Assembly (NCBI GenBank): GCA_905250025.1
Contig: CAJNOJ010000062.1
Coordinates: forward strand, 124,001 to 188,000
Length of the DNA stretch: 64,000 bases
Reading direction: 5' to 3'
DNA from: Adineta ricciae
Lineage: Eukaryota > Rotifera > Eurotatoria > Adinetida > Adinetidae
A model generated the notes under the pieces. The model was not told where the DNA came from. It saw only the letters and a list, made by a program, of their open reading frames with translations, and did no database searches. Position 1 is the stretch's first letter. Each line of letters begins with the position of its first letter. A program made the translations under genes and the position numbers. Below, piece by piece: positions 1-10,875 of the stretch.

Positions 1-2
1 TC

Positions 3-56
3 ATTGACGGGTACGCTATCAGAATGATTGCCGAAATTGCAGAACTGAGGACATAG
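3..56 (+). CDS. Possible 3' end of a gene entering from the left
   Basis: The first 56 bases contain one open frame (from base 3) that reads about 17 residues, IDGYAIRMIAEIAELRT, and ends at TAG 54-56. It could be the tail of a plus-strand gene that begins outside the window, converging on the ABHD12-like gene whose stop is at 321. The stretch is too short to identify and may be chance. Confidence 0.2.
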   Translation: MDGYAIRMIAEIAELRT

Positions 57-320
57 ATTATACTCAAGAAAACCAACAATTTTGTGAGAATTCGTCTATT
101 TCACAGATAGATTATCATGACAAAAAAATCATTTCAAATGCACTTACATTGGTCGTGGCCATTGTCGCGTCGGCTCGACATCAGTCATCTCTATCTACAA
201 AGTACATTGATTTTTTTTTCGTTTATTGATTCGTTTTCTTATAGAGAGATTTATTATTTAATTTTATTATACAAAAGCCTATATAATATATGTATCTGCA
301 TGAAATTGGATTGTTTCTTT

Positions 321-1805
321 TTAAGAAACAGGTAAGCGTTTGAGAAATGCGAATTCACTGACTATTTCTTGAAATTTTGAGTAAGAATATATATGATTGT
401 GTCCACAGTGTGCTGAACGAGGAACAGTTATGAGACGAACAGGAGGTAGATCAGACTCGCGATTAGTTTCAATGTATTTTTCGAGCTAAATATCGAGAAA
501 GATATGTAGAAAACAAACAAGTTGGATTTGCCATTGATCTTACCGATTGAGCATGATGATATGGAATGATAGCATCATCTTCTGAATGAATAATTATAAT
601 TGGTAACGGGAGAAACGAAATACTAGAAGAGAATTTTGCAGATAAATCAAAAGAAAACATGGAGTTAAATATTACATTTCATTATTAGGAAATTCGAGTT
701 TGAGCTCTGCTAAAGAATCCAGTGCAGCTTTCATAAAGTACGGATTGATTTTGAATACCTAGATATAGAAATGTGATTCTTTTTGAAAAGAAACAAGTGC
801 TGAAAGTACTCGAGTCACTGGATAAGAAATGAGTGCTTCGACTAAATTGTAAAAAGGTGCTTCAAGTACTAAACCAGCTGGTTTCTTTACAACTACAACA
901 TTCAAAACAACCAATCAGAGAATTCTTTGTTCAAGATTTTCATACGCGTTTTGTTTTCGAAGAGATGAAACGCTGTCCATAGAGAAACGCCTGTTCCCAT
1001 AGAATGTCCCCAAATCACTATAGGATTATCAGGACAAACACGACGTATCACATTGAACACGTGCGTTACATCTGCAACAATACCACTAACAGTTGGTTTA
1101 CCCGTCGAGTCTCCGTATCCACGATAATCCATCGCAATAATATGATTACCAAAAGAACTCATTACTCGATAATGATTCGATCGATAATGTGTTGCTCTAC
1201 AAATCATATTCATTAACTTTATTTCGAAATCCAATCTTCTCCTTTCTTTACCTTGTTCCATCTTGACCATGTAAATACATAATTATAGGAAGATCCTTTG
1301 AGACTACATATCGTTGTAAATGATCAGCAAGCGTAGGCAATTCATGATGAATTTGTACTGTAGATGGTAAAGTATACCTATATAACACGCGATCTAGAGA
1401 AAGATGATCTTTTTCAAAATTTTCCTTACCAAATGCCAATCGTGACATTTGGTTCCACTTGCTCGTACACATTGACTGCATTGAGTTTGAAAGCAGTTGG
1501 ATCAGTTAGATCGATCCATGGATAATATCGAGCTAGAGAGAATCATCAGTGAAAGTCTTTCCATATTCGTGAAAACACTTACACCAAGTTTGAAAAAACA
1601 TTTTCGTTAGAATAAAATTTCCATGGGAACGAAGTAATACTGGTGCCAATACAATCAGTGTTGTAATCACGAAAATAACACACAAAAACCATCGTATTAA
1701 ACTAAAAGTTTTCAGTCAATCGTTTGTCACTTCAATCCGACAAAAAGAAATCTCTTACAGTTTTTTCAAAAAGGACAATTTTGTACAATGTCGTTCTGCA
1801 CTCAT
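321..1805 (-). CDS. ABHD12-like: ABHD12-like alpha/beta-hydrolase (lysophospholipid/monoacylglycerol lipase type)
   Basis: Spliced minus-strand gene with about seven short introns. It starts at ATG 1803-1805 and ends at TAA 321-323. The N-terminus is a short cytosolic stretch and one membrane anchor (about residues 17-35, WFLCVIFVITTLIVLAPVLL), as in ABHD12. The hydrolase fold follows: VTIGIW, the oxyanion segment YLHGQDGTR, AMDYRGYGDSTG, and the nucleophile elbow GHSMG. The catalytic Asp lies in IIIIHSEDDAIIPYHHAQ and the His in the C-terminal SAHCGHNH segment, so the Ser-Asp-His triad is complete. In vertebrates this family hydrolyses lysophosphatidylserine and monoacylglycerols at the ER membrane. 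It is the last gene of the leftward cluster, 127 bases after NT5C3. A probable acceptor (tttttctag|ATCG) lies 4 bases before the ATG. Exact exon edges in the middle are my reconstruction. Confidence 0.88.
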
Positions 1806-1932
1806 CGATCTAGAAAAACAAAACAAAACGTCACTGTTAATAAACTAATTATTTTTCAAAAGATCTATCAAATAAAAATTTATGTCCTAAACATTGCTGT
1901 TCTAAGTTTTGGTAAAAAATGCCAACTGAGAT

Positions 1933-2888
1933 TCATATTGTTTTGAGTATAAAATTCGGAATATCGAAAGTCGAGTCATCACAAATGACAATATCAAAAA
2001 TATTTTGATAAACTTCTAGTTTCGTCGGTGTACTTCGATTTAAATAACCTATTTTCAGAGTTTGCTTGAGATTTTGCATTCCGCCAATCATCCCGACGTC
2101 ACCGAGACTGTCACCGAGAAGGATTACATTTGGACGATTAAGAATTGATCGATAATATGGTGTATCATGAATTTCATGTTCATTTTTGTTGAACGAATGA
2201 ATCAATTTGTCAGAAAATGACACTAAATTGCCTTCGGTATCGTATTGAATAAAGTTTGAAACGATGTGTGATGATTGATGATTATGATCAAACTCAGGAA
2301 TTTCCTTCTCGAGAAAGATTTTGATCACATCGCCTAAACCAGCAGAGAAGATTAGAATCGGTGTGTGACTTTGTAGTAAATCAGTAATAAAATCTTGTAC
2401 GCCTTTCCGAAGTTGTAGTTTGGAATTATAGACTAGTTCACGTATCATGGACTTATTAAGATTCGACAAGAGAAGTAGAGATTGAGCTTTACGCCACCAA
2501 TACACCATATGAGGAATCTTCTCTTCCATTGGTAAATGAACATCATGTTCGATAAGGATATATTTTGAGCGTAATGCATTTGCTTGATCACGAACAAGTG
2601 TGCCATCAGGCAACTAAATGAAGCGTCACGAAAGGAAGATTCAACCTATGAAATACAATCGTCTTTTACTTGAACGCGTTCATCAGTTTCAATAACAGCA
2701 AATGTCGATGGCGCGGGATCTCCATTGTTATCATAAGTTGATAATGTAAAATCAAAGTCCGCGACTACATGTAACATCGATCGGCCATCTTTAATCATAG
2801 CTTTAATAACTTCTTCTACATGCGCACGCTTGTCGTCCTGGATATGGGCTTGTGGAAATGTTTGAAGAAATTTCTCCGTCCAGTTCAT
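1933..2888 (-). CDS. NT5C3: Cytosolic 5'-nucleotidase III (pyrimidine 5'-nucleotidase)
   Basis: Two exons, ATG at 2886-2888 and stop TGA at 1933-1935, about 300 residues, the normal family length. The short intron (gtatttcatag...tttag, around 2616-2658) joins ...VKDD to LPDGTLVRDQ. HAD-superfamily motif I appears as DFDFTLS, with both catalytic Asp residues present (the second-position residue is Phe where vertebrates usually have Met). Later come IFSAGLGDV, the HVFNK-like IHSFNKNE, and motif III/IV ILLGDSLGDVGM. The enzyme dephosphorylates pyrimidine nucleoside monophosphates in the cytosol. It is the third gene of the leftward cluster. The sequence tttttag|ATCGAG directly before the ATG is a candidate trans-splice acceptor. 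Confidence 0.92.
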
Positions 2889-3003
2889 CTCGATCTAAAA
2901 ATCATTTAAAGAATTAATATTCATTTTCATTTCACAAAATAAAACAAAGATAGATATCATTTAAAAAAAACATGGAAGCAAAAAATGTTTAGCACGGGAA
3001 TGT

Positions 3004-5050
3004 TTACAAAGCGGTTGTAGTGATGTTATCAGAGTCATAATTGTGTCTTTCGACGGAATGCTTCTTCGATTGATTGGACGAGGTTTTCATTGCTAAGACA
3101 GATGCCAATAATGCACGATATGTTTCGTATAATTTCACTCGACTCAAATTTTCGTCTTTGTATAATTTCGTCATCATTCCTTCATAGGATTGAAGTTTGT
3201 ATAAACTACAAAGATGCCATTGCGGAGGAATATAATTTGGGGATAATGACCCTTGACAGTATGTCTTCAGAAATGATGGAATACGTCGCGCAAGAATTGG
3301 ATTTGGAGGTACAATTGGTGTTTTAATTAATTCTCGTTTACTAAAATTTAGATAAAGCATATGTGGATCATTTTGAGATAAAACTTACTCTGATTGCGGT
3401 TGCATATACTTTTGTAAGAATTGCTTTTGATCGTGTTTATCAATTTCATATGAATCACTGCTGGTTTCTTCTTCTTCTTTAACGGTATCTGTTTTATTCA
3501 AATTAGTCGTTAGTCGACGACGAGCCTTTTCCGCAGTTTGACTAGCTTCTTCCACGCTTTTTCTAAAGATAAGATAACTCAACTGGATCTATTCATATTC
3601 AAAACTCGTGCGTTCTTACTTAACCGGATCACTGAATGCTTTTCGTTTTTGTCGCTGTCGTCGGTTTCTACCCTCTTCCTTTCCGTAGAGCAATCGAGAA
3701 AATTCTGGGTCAAAACCTGCTTGTGGTGGATTTGCTGGAAGAAAGTTTGGCTGATTCATTGATGATAGTGCTGAGTGAGAACGTTCGACATTCGTGATTG
3801 TTGCTGCTTCATACTGTGGAAGCGCAGGTCGAACAGCTGCGGCGGCTGGTGATAAATGTTGAGTGATTTGTGGTACTGAATAAACATGGTCACGAGGTAC
3901 GAACGGCGTAGGAAGACGAAATAAATGTTGAGCTAGTTGGTTCGCTAAAGTATAGAGAAAAGCCAACCGTCATCCTAGGTAGAAAAAGTGAAATCATACT
4001 TGATGAAGGTGGTTGATGGCTAGGTGCCACAGCTGAGGAATAAGAAGGAGGTGGTGGTCGATTTCGATTTTGTTCATTGAAGACAAGTGAAGGAACAAGA
4101 GGAGGAGATGGAGTCCAACCTAATGTTGTTGGTTGTAGATGCAAATTTGAATTATTGCTGGAATATGAAGGTGGTGATGATGTTATCGTTAATGATGGCA
4201 TGTGGGATTCAGTTGTAGCTGGAATTCTTAGTTTGGCATAATACGTAGCGAGAATTTCGTCAACCGTTAGCGACGATTTTCGTTGTTCAGCTTCTGGCTT
4301 ACTCTCGTTTGTTTCGTTGATTCGTGGTACGACATTATGGTGTTCTAGTAATTGCTCGAGCGAAGATGAATACGATATTCGTGTTGGATTGATGGGTGAT
4401 GATGGTAGATCAGCATGAAAATCCGCTTGAGAAGATACTAGTACATTGGGACGTTGCGGTTGTCTGTTTGGTGAATGCGAAAGTAGAACTTTCGAAGCTG
4501 AAATATCATCGACTGTATCCGTTGAAGGAGTGACTTGTGATGGTGGTGGTGGTAGTGGTGACGATGTAGCTGTGGCTGTTGCTTGTCGTAGTTGACCGAA
4601 AGTAATCGGTTGAGGTTTGAGCTCAACGTTCGACACTGGTGTTTTCAGTGGCGATGCTGATTCACCACTTGCTCCTCGTCCTCTCAATGATTCGAGCATT
4701 GTCGCGACTCGTCGTTGAATCAACTTGGATTGAACACGTGACGAGTCTGGAAGTGTCGTTTCTGTTGGCGGCGAGAGTATTGGATCATCTGCAGATGTTT
4801 TTACATGGCTTTGTGTCGGTTCATTCTCGTTGTTCGATGTCGATGCTGAAGCAAGTAATTCGGCCATTTTCGAATTGAATCGTGTGTTATTGACTCCAGA
4901 ACGAAATACTGAACAAAAATCGAGACGTGGGGCATCATGGTTGAATTCAATCATTCTGCTACACTAACCTGATGCCGCTGGCGGTTCATCTCTTGGAATG
5001 AATTTACCGGCAGTACTTTTTTGAAATGTCACTTGTCTCTTTTTCGACAT
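3004..5050 (-). CDS. Unrecognised Ser/Pro-rich, largely disordered protein
   Basis: Five exons joined in frame from ATG 5048-5050 to TAA 3004-3006, about 610-620 residues. Exon 1 covers 4969-5050. Introns are about 50-65 bases with good GT-AG ends, near 4909-4968, 3947-4003, 3583-3620 and 3330-3390. The N-terminus is basic (MSKKRQVTFQKSTAGKFIP). The middle is rich in Ser, Pro and Thr with no fold I can name. Near residue 430 a short conserved-looking patch reads FDPEFSRLLYGKEEG followed by a basic run (RNRRQRQKRK). The C-terminal 100 residues look more ordered (RRIPSFLKTYCQG, YKDENLSRVKLYETYRALL). I do not recognise the family. It sits between RPL35 and NT5C3 with 44 and 115 bases on either side, so it is probably co-transcribed with them. 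Confidence 0.75.
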
Positions 5051-5094
5051 CAGATTTTATCTAAAATATGTAAATCGAGCCAAAATCAAAAACT

Positions 5095-5504
5095 TCATTC
5101 TTTAACTGCAAATGTTCGTTTGGGAAAAATAGAATTTTTTCGTTGAGTTTTTTTCAAAACACATGACGCTTCTTTCTCTGTTAGTTCTCGTCGTTTCGCT
5201 CGCGTTTGTTTCGGTCTTAAATCTTTTGGTTTGTATTTTGCTCCTTGATAGAAACTCCTTAAATTGTCTTTTCTTGTTTGATTTTGCACAATATGCACAT
5301 GTACAATTGATTTTTCAACTTTGTCAATTTTATCTACATTTCGACTTCCAGCAGTTTTCAAACGAAGCAATTCCTCCTGAAGTTCATTCAACTGTTGATC
5401 AAGTTCTCCTAAAATACAAATGATAAACAAGATACATGAGGACATAGTCTAAAATCAATACCAGCTTTTCTCGTCCGGAGATCGGAACATCGTAGTTGTG
5501 TCAT
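5095..5504 (-). CDS. RPL35: 60S ribosomal protein L35 (uL29)
   Basis: Two exons: 5462-5504 (ATG 5502-5504) and 5095-5408 (stop TGA 5095-5097), split by a 53-base GT-AG intron. The product is about 119 residues, against 123 in human. It matches RPL35 along its length: MTQLRCSDLRTRKAGELDQ, LNELQEELLRLKTAG, SIVHVHIVQNQTRKDNLRSF, KYKPKDLRPKQTRAKRR, and a C-terminus ending in FAVKE. It is a structural protein of the large ribosomal subunit near the exit tunnel, where nascent-chain factors dock. It is the first gene of the leftward cluster and has no obvious acceptor directly before its ATG, unlike the three genes downstream. It is divergent from exportin-4. Confidence 0.93.
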
Positions 5505-5688
5505 TGAAATATGTATAAACCAAATGTGTGTGAAAACATGTATAGAAAAAAAAAGTCATGAATCATCTTCTTCCTTGCCAATAGATGGCAGTGGATGTGC
5601 AAGCTAAGTTTTGACTGGTTAACTCGACGAAATAAAACACAACAAACATGTTTTATATAGGTTAAATAAAAAAGTCGATTGGGGAAAC
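5505..5688. promoter_or_regulatory. Divergent promoter region between RPL35 and exportin-4
   Basis: Only 184 bases separate the start codons of the leftward RPL35 and the rightward exportin-4. This space must hold the promoters and 5' leaders of both. It contains a poly-A/T tract near 5545-5555 and an AT-rich stretch, but I see no canonical TATA box that I would assign. Confidence 0.5.
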
Positions 5689-8600
5689 ATGAATATGGAA
5701 AATATTCGTCAGGTGCTTGAGGATGCTGCTCAAGTCTTCCTCTCAGCGGCGAATACCATCACAAATGAACGACGTCGAGAGGCGGAAAAGGTCAGTTGAG
5801 GACGAAACGCACTATTCTTTCCAATCAGAATTCCATCTTGAACTATTTCACTTAGATTTTCTTACAATTTCGCCGTTCACAGTTCTCACTCGATCTGTAT
5901 CGGTATCTAATCGAACATTCATCATCAAGCTATGTAGTCTACCAGACTTTAACAGCACTTCGGGAAGGCATTGTTAAAGAATGGTCATCATTAGATGATA
6001 CGTTGAAAGAACAAGTTGTTCAATATCTTCTCTCATATGTTTATACCCACTATTCAACATTATCGGTGCATGTTCGTGAACAAGCCTTACAAATTCTGGT
6101 TGTGATTAATAAACGACGAAAAGCTCAACGAGTACAGATAGCTAAAAACGGATTTACTGTTAGTTTAGCATTGAGTAGTCTCTTACAATCAAGTAATGAG
6201 AAAGAATTTCAATTTGGTTTAACGCTACTCAATGCATTCATCAATGAATACAGTTTCAGCAATGGTAAATTGAATGCCGAACGATTTCTACATTGAATAG
6301 GGACTTCATTCTTTGATTTTTAGCTAATGAAGCTGGTCTAACCATCGAACAGCGTCATTCCGTCAAACGTGATTTCGAAGCGAATGAATTGAAGACCGTT
6401 TTTGAATTACTATTGAACAAACTTCACAGCAATTTGTCATCACTTTCATCAGATACACAGCTATTCTCTTCTATTTTGTCATCCGTGGAAAAAATTCTCC
6501 TTTGGAACTTTTCGACATCTTTACCCAATGCTCGGCGATATATGGAATCATCGACGAACGTAGAATCGATTGATTGGAGACCGCCGAATAGTTGGAAACA
6601 ATTAGTATTCGATCAGAATCTTGTCGAGTTTTTCTTTCATATTTATAGTACATTGAAAGCTGTAAGTTGTTCACTTTGCATTCATTCCTCATGTGAATTA
6701 TTTTTGTTTAGAATGAAACGAAAGTCTCTCTTCAACTTCGTTGTCAGATACTTCGGTAAAGCAAATAAAGTGCAATTTACTTAGAAACTTATCGATATTT
6801 TAGATGTCTGTCGCAATTGGCATGTTTAAATGGTCCATTAATGAATGATGATGAATGTCGTTTACGCTATTTAACAACATTTTCATACAATTTCGTCCAA
6901 CGATTCCTAATCAATACCGAACCGGGGATAAATCTAGTCGAATGTTTTGACATTTCGAATATTCTCGCGAATTTAATCACATCATTTACCATCAAAGGAT
7001 TCTGTTCGATGCAGAACGATCTCTGCAATTCATTCTTACAATTGATGGCACAGATAACCATTCTCCTTTGTCGAGCGACAGTTCCATCGGCGAACAGCCA
7101 ACTAGACAGGATTACTGAAGATCCTACAATCGCAAAAGAAACGTTCGATCGATTGTTACAAGCTTGGTCAAGACTATTGTACGGCATTGACTTCGGTAGA
7201 TTTGACAACCTAAGACCACTAGCTATCGAAATCTTCGACACGTACCTTCAAACACATTTACACATGGATGATAATCAAACTAATACTGAATTCGATATCA
7301 ATGATGACAACGATGACGATGATCGTGATTTATTCAGGTAGAATTTACCTTTTAACATATAAATAATCATCTTGTTTGATTTCAGTGAACAATTGATCTG
7401 CATTGGTCTATTTGGTCGCCATATTATCGATCATGCTTTACCGTTATTGAATCGTTTATTAATTGATCGCACGAAAAAACTATATCAAATTATGGACAAT
7501 ACATCTTCGGATATCGATAATAATACTCTAGACCGTATCAACGATGATCTACACTGGTTATTGTTAATATGCGGCCATGTACTGACGGAAGAATACGACG
7601 CTGATGAACATAAAACGATTCCTGTTGCTATTATGAATTTTTCCAATGAACAAATGAAATATTGTGATCTGAAAAAGTGTGTACGAATTGCTCAACACGT
7701 TCTCCAACAACCTCAACTAGATTTAACCGACGAGACAGTTCATGGAGTTAGTCCTGTGACCCAATGGTGAGTTTCCTTTCATAAATTCTCGATCAACTAC
7801 AACGCTATTCACTTTAGTATGGTGGCTGTTTTGAAATTATCTGAAATCGAACGACTTCTATGCAGTAGAGGTCTCTTCGAATACATCAGTGTGCAAGTGG
7901 CTGTTAGTCTGACATGGTTCATTCGACGATTAGCAGCAAACTATCTGGGCTTCGACGAACAATCGTATAAAGATGGTACGACATGAAACGAATAAAACGT
8001 CGCTATTTTCTTTGCTTTCTAGTCAGTGAAGTCCTATCAATCATGCTTGGCAAAGGAAGTGAAATGCTCGAATTTCTCACCAATTATTTCCTCTCGAAAG
8101 TCGTGACAAATCTACATATGTGGGCATCGGAAAGTGATGTTATCAAAGAAACCGGTGAGAATGTGATAAACGCTACTTATATCCTACTACAACATCTTTT
8201 TCAGCTGATTTATTTGTTACTCTATCAATTAAACGAGAATCGTCATTGATTATTATTAAAAACGAACTGTTCTGGACGTTAGCTAATAATGTTATCTCGA
8301 ATCAAATGCCCATACAACTCATCAATGAAGAATATAAACGTTTGTTAGTCAAAGGGATCACCTGTTCATGTCTAAACAATTCCTCGGACGAATATCGAAT
8401 ACATTTCAATGCTTCGGTCTTTCAAATTCTCAACCAACGCTTGCAATCCATCGTCGAATCAATCCGCACGTTAGTTGAACAAATCAAATTGAATCATGGT
8501 AGTAAAATTCATTGTGCAAATGCATTACAAACGTTTTACAGCGAAAATGCTCTTAGTCAAATGAGTACACTGATCAATTCCTACTGTGGTTTGATCGAAG

Positions 8601-9620
8601 GTGGTTCGCGTTGTCCGTCAATCCAAATTACGTATCTATTTGAATACAGTCAACAGACTCTACAGAATATTCTTGAATTATTCGATTTCTATCACAATTA
8701 TAGTGACCAAGTGCAAATCGTTTTAGAATTATTTTCTTTATATGCGGAGCATGTATTGATTTATCTGAATAGCGAACATACGAAATTGTTCTACACGTAC
8801 GTCTTGAAATTATTGCAAATTTTTACAAAGTGTAATTATGGAAAAAAGACGAGGGAGATCAATGCGGACGAAGATTTTAATGCACACATTTATACAGTAT
8901 TGAATTGTTTAAATCATTTACTAGCAAAAGATTTTATTGATTTTTCAAACGAACCTTCACCAAATGCGTAAGTATCGAATGATGAACGCGCACTCATTTT
9001 CCTTTCCATTTTTCAGAGATATGAATGTGGGAGATGTTGTTCTCTATGGTTTGATCATCTGCTTGCCATTAATTCAATCGGATAACCTTCTGAAGATCCC
9101 TTCGATCAGCGTTTGTTACTATAAACTTGTTTCTTCATTATGTGAACAACATTCCGATTGTATCTTTCGTTTGCTAAACTCCGAACAATACTCCATATTT
9201 CTATCAACGATTAAGTTAGGTCTTGACAATTATGATAATGAAATATGTAAGATGTGCTTGGAAACAATTCAAAGTTTAACGTTGAACATTCTTAAACAAT
9301 CGAAAGATAATGAAAAAGTGAAATATCTCGAACATTTTCTCGACTATCTACTTCAAGACATCGTGACAAGTACGACGACGTTATCCGATCTATTCGATAC
9401 ACTGGCGGGAACCATCTATACGTTGATCTGCGCATTTCCTAATCAATTCTTTCAATTTCTGGCTCAAACGAAACAACAAGATGAGAATTTCGTCAGTGTA
9501 ATCGACAAATTCGTTCATGAAATCGGACAGAAGTTCGATTACAATCGCAAAGCTAAAGTTTCCTTTACTGTTAAATTTGAATCCTTTATTACAGATATCA
9601 GACGGATCATGAAAAGATGA
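5689..9620 (+). CDS. XPO4: Exportin-4 (importin-beta family nuclear export receptor)
   Basis: Large multi-exon gene starting at ATG 5689 (a second in-frame ATG at 5695) and ending at TGA 9618-9620, about 1,100 residues, near the family length. Exons 5689-5790 and 5856-6264 join REAEK to IFLQFRRSQFSLDLY, which aligns with the exportin-4 N-terminal importin-beta-like domain. Later segments matching the family are SVHVREQALQILVVI, GFCSMQNDLCNSFLQLM, DRDLFSEQLICIGLFGRHI, DDLHWLLLICGHVL, AKDFIDFSNEP and DVVLYGLIICLPLIQSDNLLKIPSI. The whole protein is HEAT-type helical repeats. Exportin-4 carries eIF5A and Smad3 out of the nucleus in a Ran-GTP-dependent way. It is the first gene of the rightward cluster; a polyadenylation signal follows and the next gene starts 127 bases after the stop. 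Confidence 0.9.
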
Positions 9621-9696
9621 TGAACATACGAGAAAGAGACAAGCCGAGTAACCTATTGTTAAAATGTATTCGTTTGTTATATTTTTTGTTTTGTTG

Positions 9697-9702
9697 AATA
9701 AA
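9697..9702 (+). terminator. AATAAA polyadenylation signal of exportin-4
   Basis: AATAAA lies 77 bases after the exportin-4 stop and 45 bases before the start codon of the next gene. Pyrimidine-rich acceptors (tttctttcag, cagttttag) follow at once. A 3'-end signal packed against a splice acceptor is typical of a trans-spliced intercistronic region. Confidence 0.6.
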
Positions 9703-9747
9703 AATGTCCACAAATCTACTCAGTTTTTCTTTCAGTTTTAGATACTT

Positions 9748-10742
9748 ATGATTCCATTCCTCGTTCTTGTTTTTAGTATTTTATCTCATCTGTCTGCATT
9801 CAACGGTCAAATGGCTTGGCGTTCGTCGGGTGCATCGCATATCGAACTAATTGAAAATTTGTACAAAAATGGTTTAATCAAAGATCAACGAATTAAACAA
9901 GCAATGTTAGAAGTCGATCGAGCGGATTTCACTCAACAAAAGAACGACGCTTATGAAGATCGACCACAATCGAGTAAGTTTGCAATTCAAGAGATTATTT
10001 TAATCTAAATGTTCGCTGTTATTTTTCAGTTGGTTATGCGGCAAGTATCTGAACTGCTGTTGAGAATTACTCTATGTATGAATTTTGATTTTCCACAATC
10101 ATGTGTAGGTGACCATCAGGTAGGAAATCGATATGAGTGCAAACATTCGACTTTTGAACTACTTTGGTCTTCTTAGTGCTCCTCATATGCATTGCTTTGG
10201 ATTGGAAATCCTTAAAGATCATCTTAAACCTGGTATGAATTCGATGTGAAAAACATATGCAGATCGACGTTCTTTGCATAGGTGCGAAAGTTCTTGACGT
10301 TGGTTCTGGTTCAGGCTACCTAACTACATGCATGGCTCGTCTGGTTCGTCCAGGTGGTAAAGCGGTTGGTGTGGAGCACATTCAAGAGCTCGTCGATCGA
10401 TCGATCGTTAATATAAAGAAAAATCATGCTGCTCTATTCGACGAGGGAAGTTTAAAGATTCTCAAAGGCGATGGTCGACAAGGTTATGCTGCCGAAGCAC
10501 CCTACGATGCCATTCATGTCGGTGCTGCTGCACCAGATACACCTCATGAACTAATTCGTCAACTGAAACCTGGTGGTCGACTTGTTTCACCTGTCGGTGG
10601 ATCTCATGGTCAAGAAATGATTACATATGACAAGAAAGAGGATGGAAGTTATCGTGAAGAACGACATATGGGCGTGATGTATGTGCCATTAACCGACGAG
10701 CAAAAGCAATATGCAAGTGCAGGAATTCGCAAGGATTTATAA
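9748..10742 (+). CDS. PCMT1-like: Protein-L-isoaspartate O-methyltransferase with a signal peptide
   Basis: Five exons: 9748-9973, 10030-10040, 10109-10119, 10177-10232 and 10282-10742; stop TAA 10740-10742. It repairs isoaspartyl residues using S-adenosylmethionine. Matches to PCMT1 include [31 protein letters not shown], the SAM-binding loop [13 protein letters not shown], the [11 protein letters not shown] segment, GDGRQGY and [13 protein letters not shown]. Two things are unusual. About 21 residues precede the position where human PCMT1 starts (the in-frame ATG at 9811), and they form a hydrophobic signal peptide, [20 protein letters not shown]. Exons 2 and 3 are each only 11 bases, and the intron between them has GC-AG ends. 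The C-terminus is RKDL, loosely like an ER-retention tail. It is second in the rightward cluster. Confidence 0.88.
10041..10108 (+). other. GC-AG intron between two 11-base micro-exons of the methyltransferase
   Basis: The intron begins gcaagt and ends tgtgtag. The GC donor is inferred because joining GCG to GTGACCATCAG gives IGYAVTISAPH, which matches the family, whereas the GT four bases further on breaks the frame. The strong gcaagt context is what GC donors usually show. Confidence 0.65.
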
Positions 10743-10875
10743 TACGACTTTTTGTCTTTTGTGTGTGTTCAGACATTGATTTAATCAAGCTAGTCTATGC
10801 ATGTTCTACTTATTTTTATTTTAAAAACGAAATCTTTTCTTGTATCATATATTCGCTCGTTTCTAGATCAGTAAA

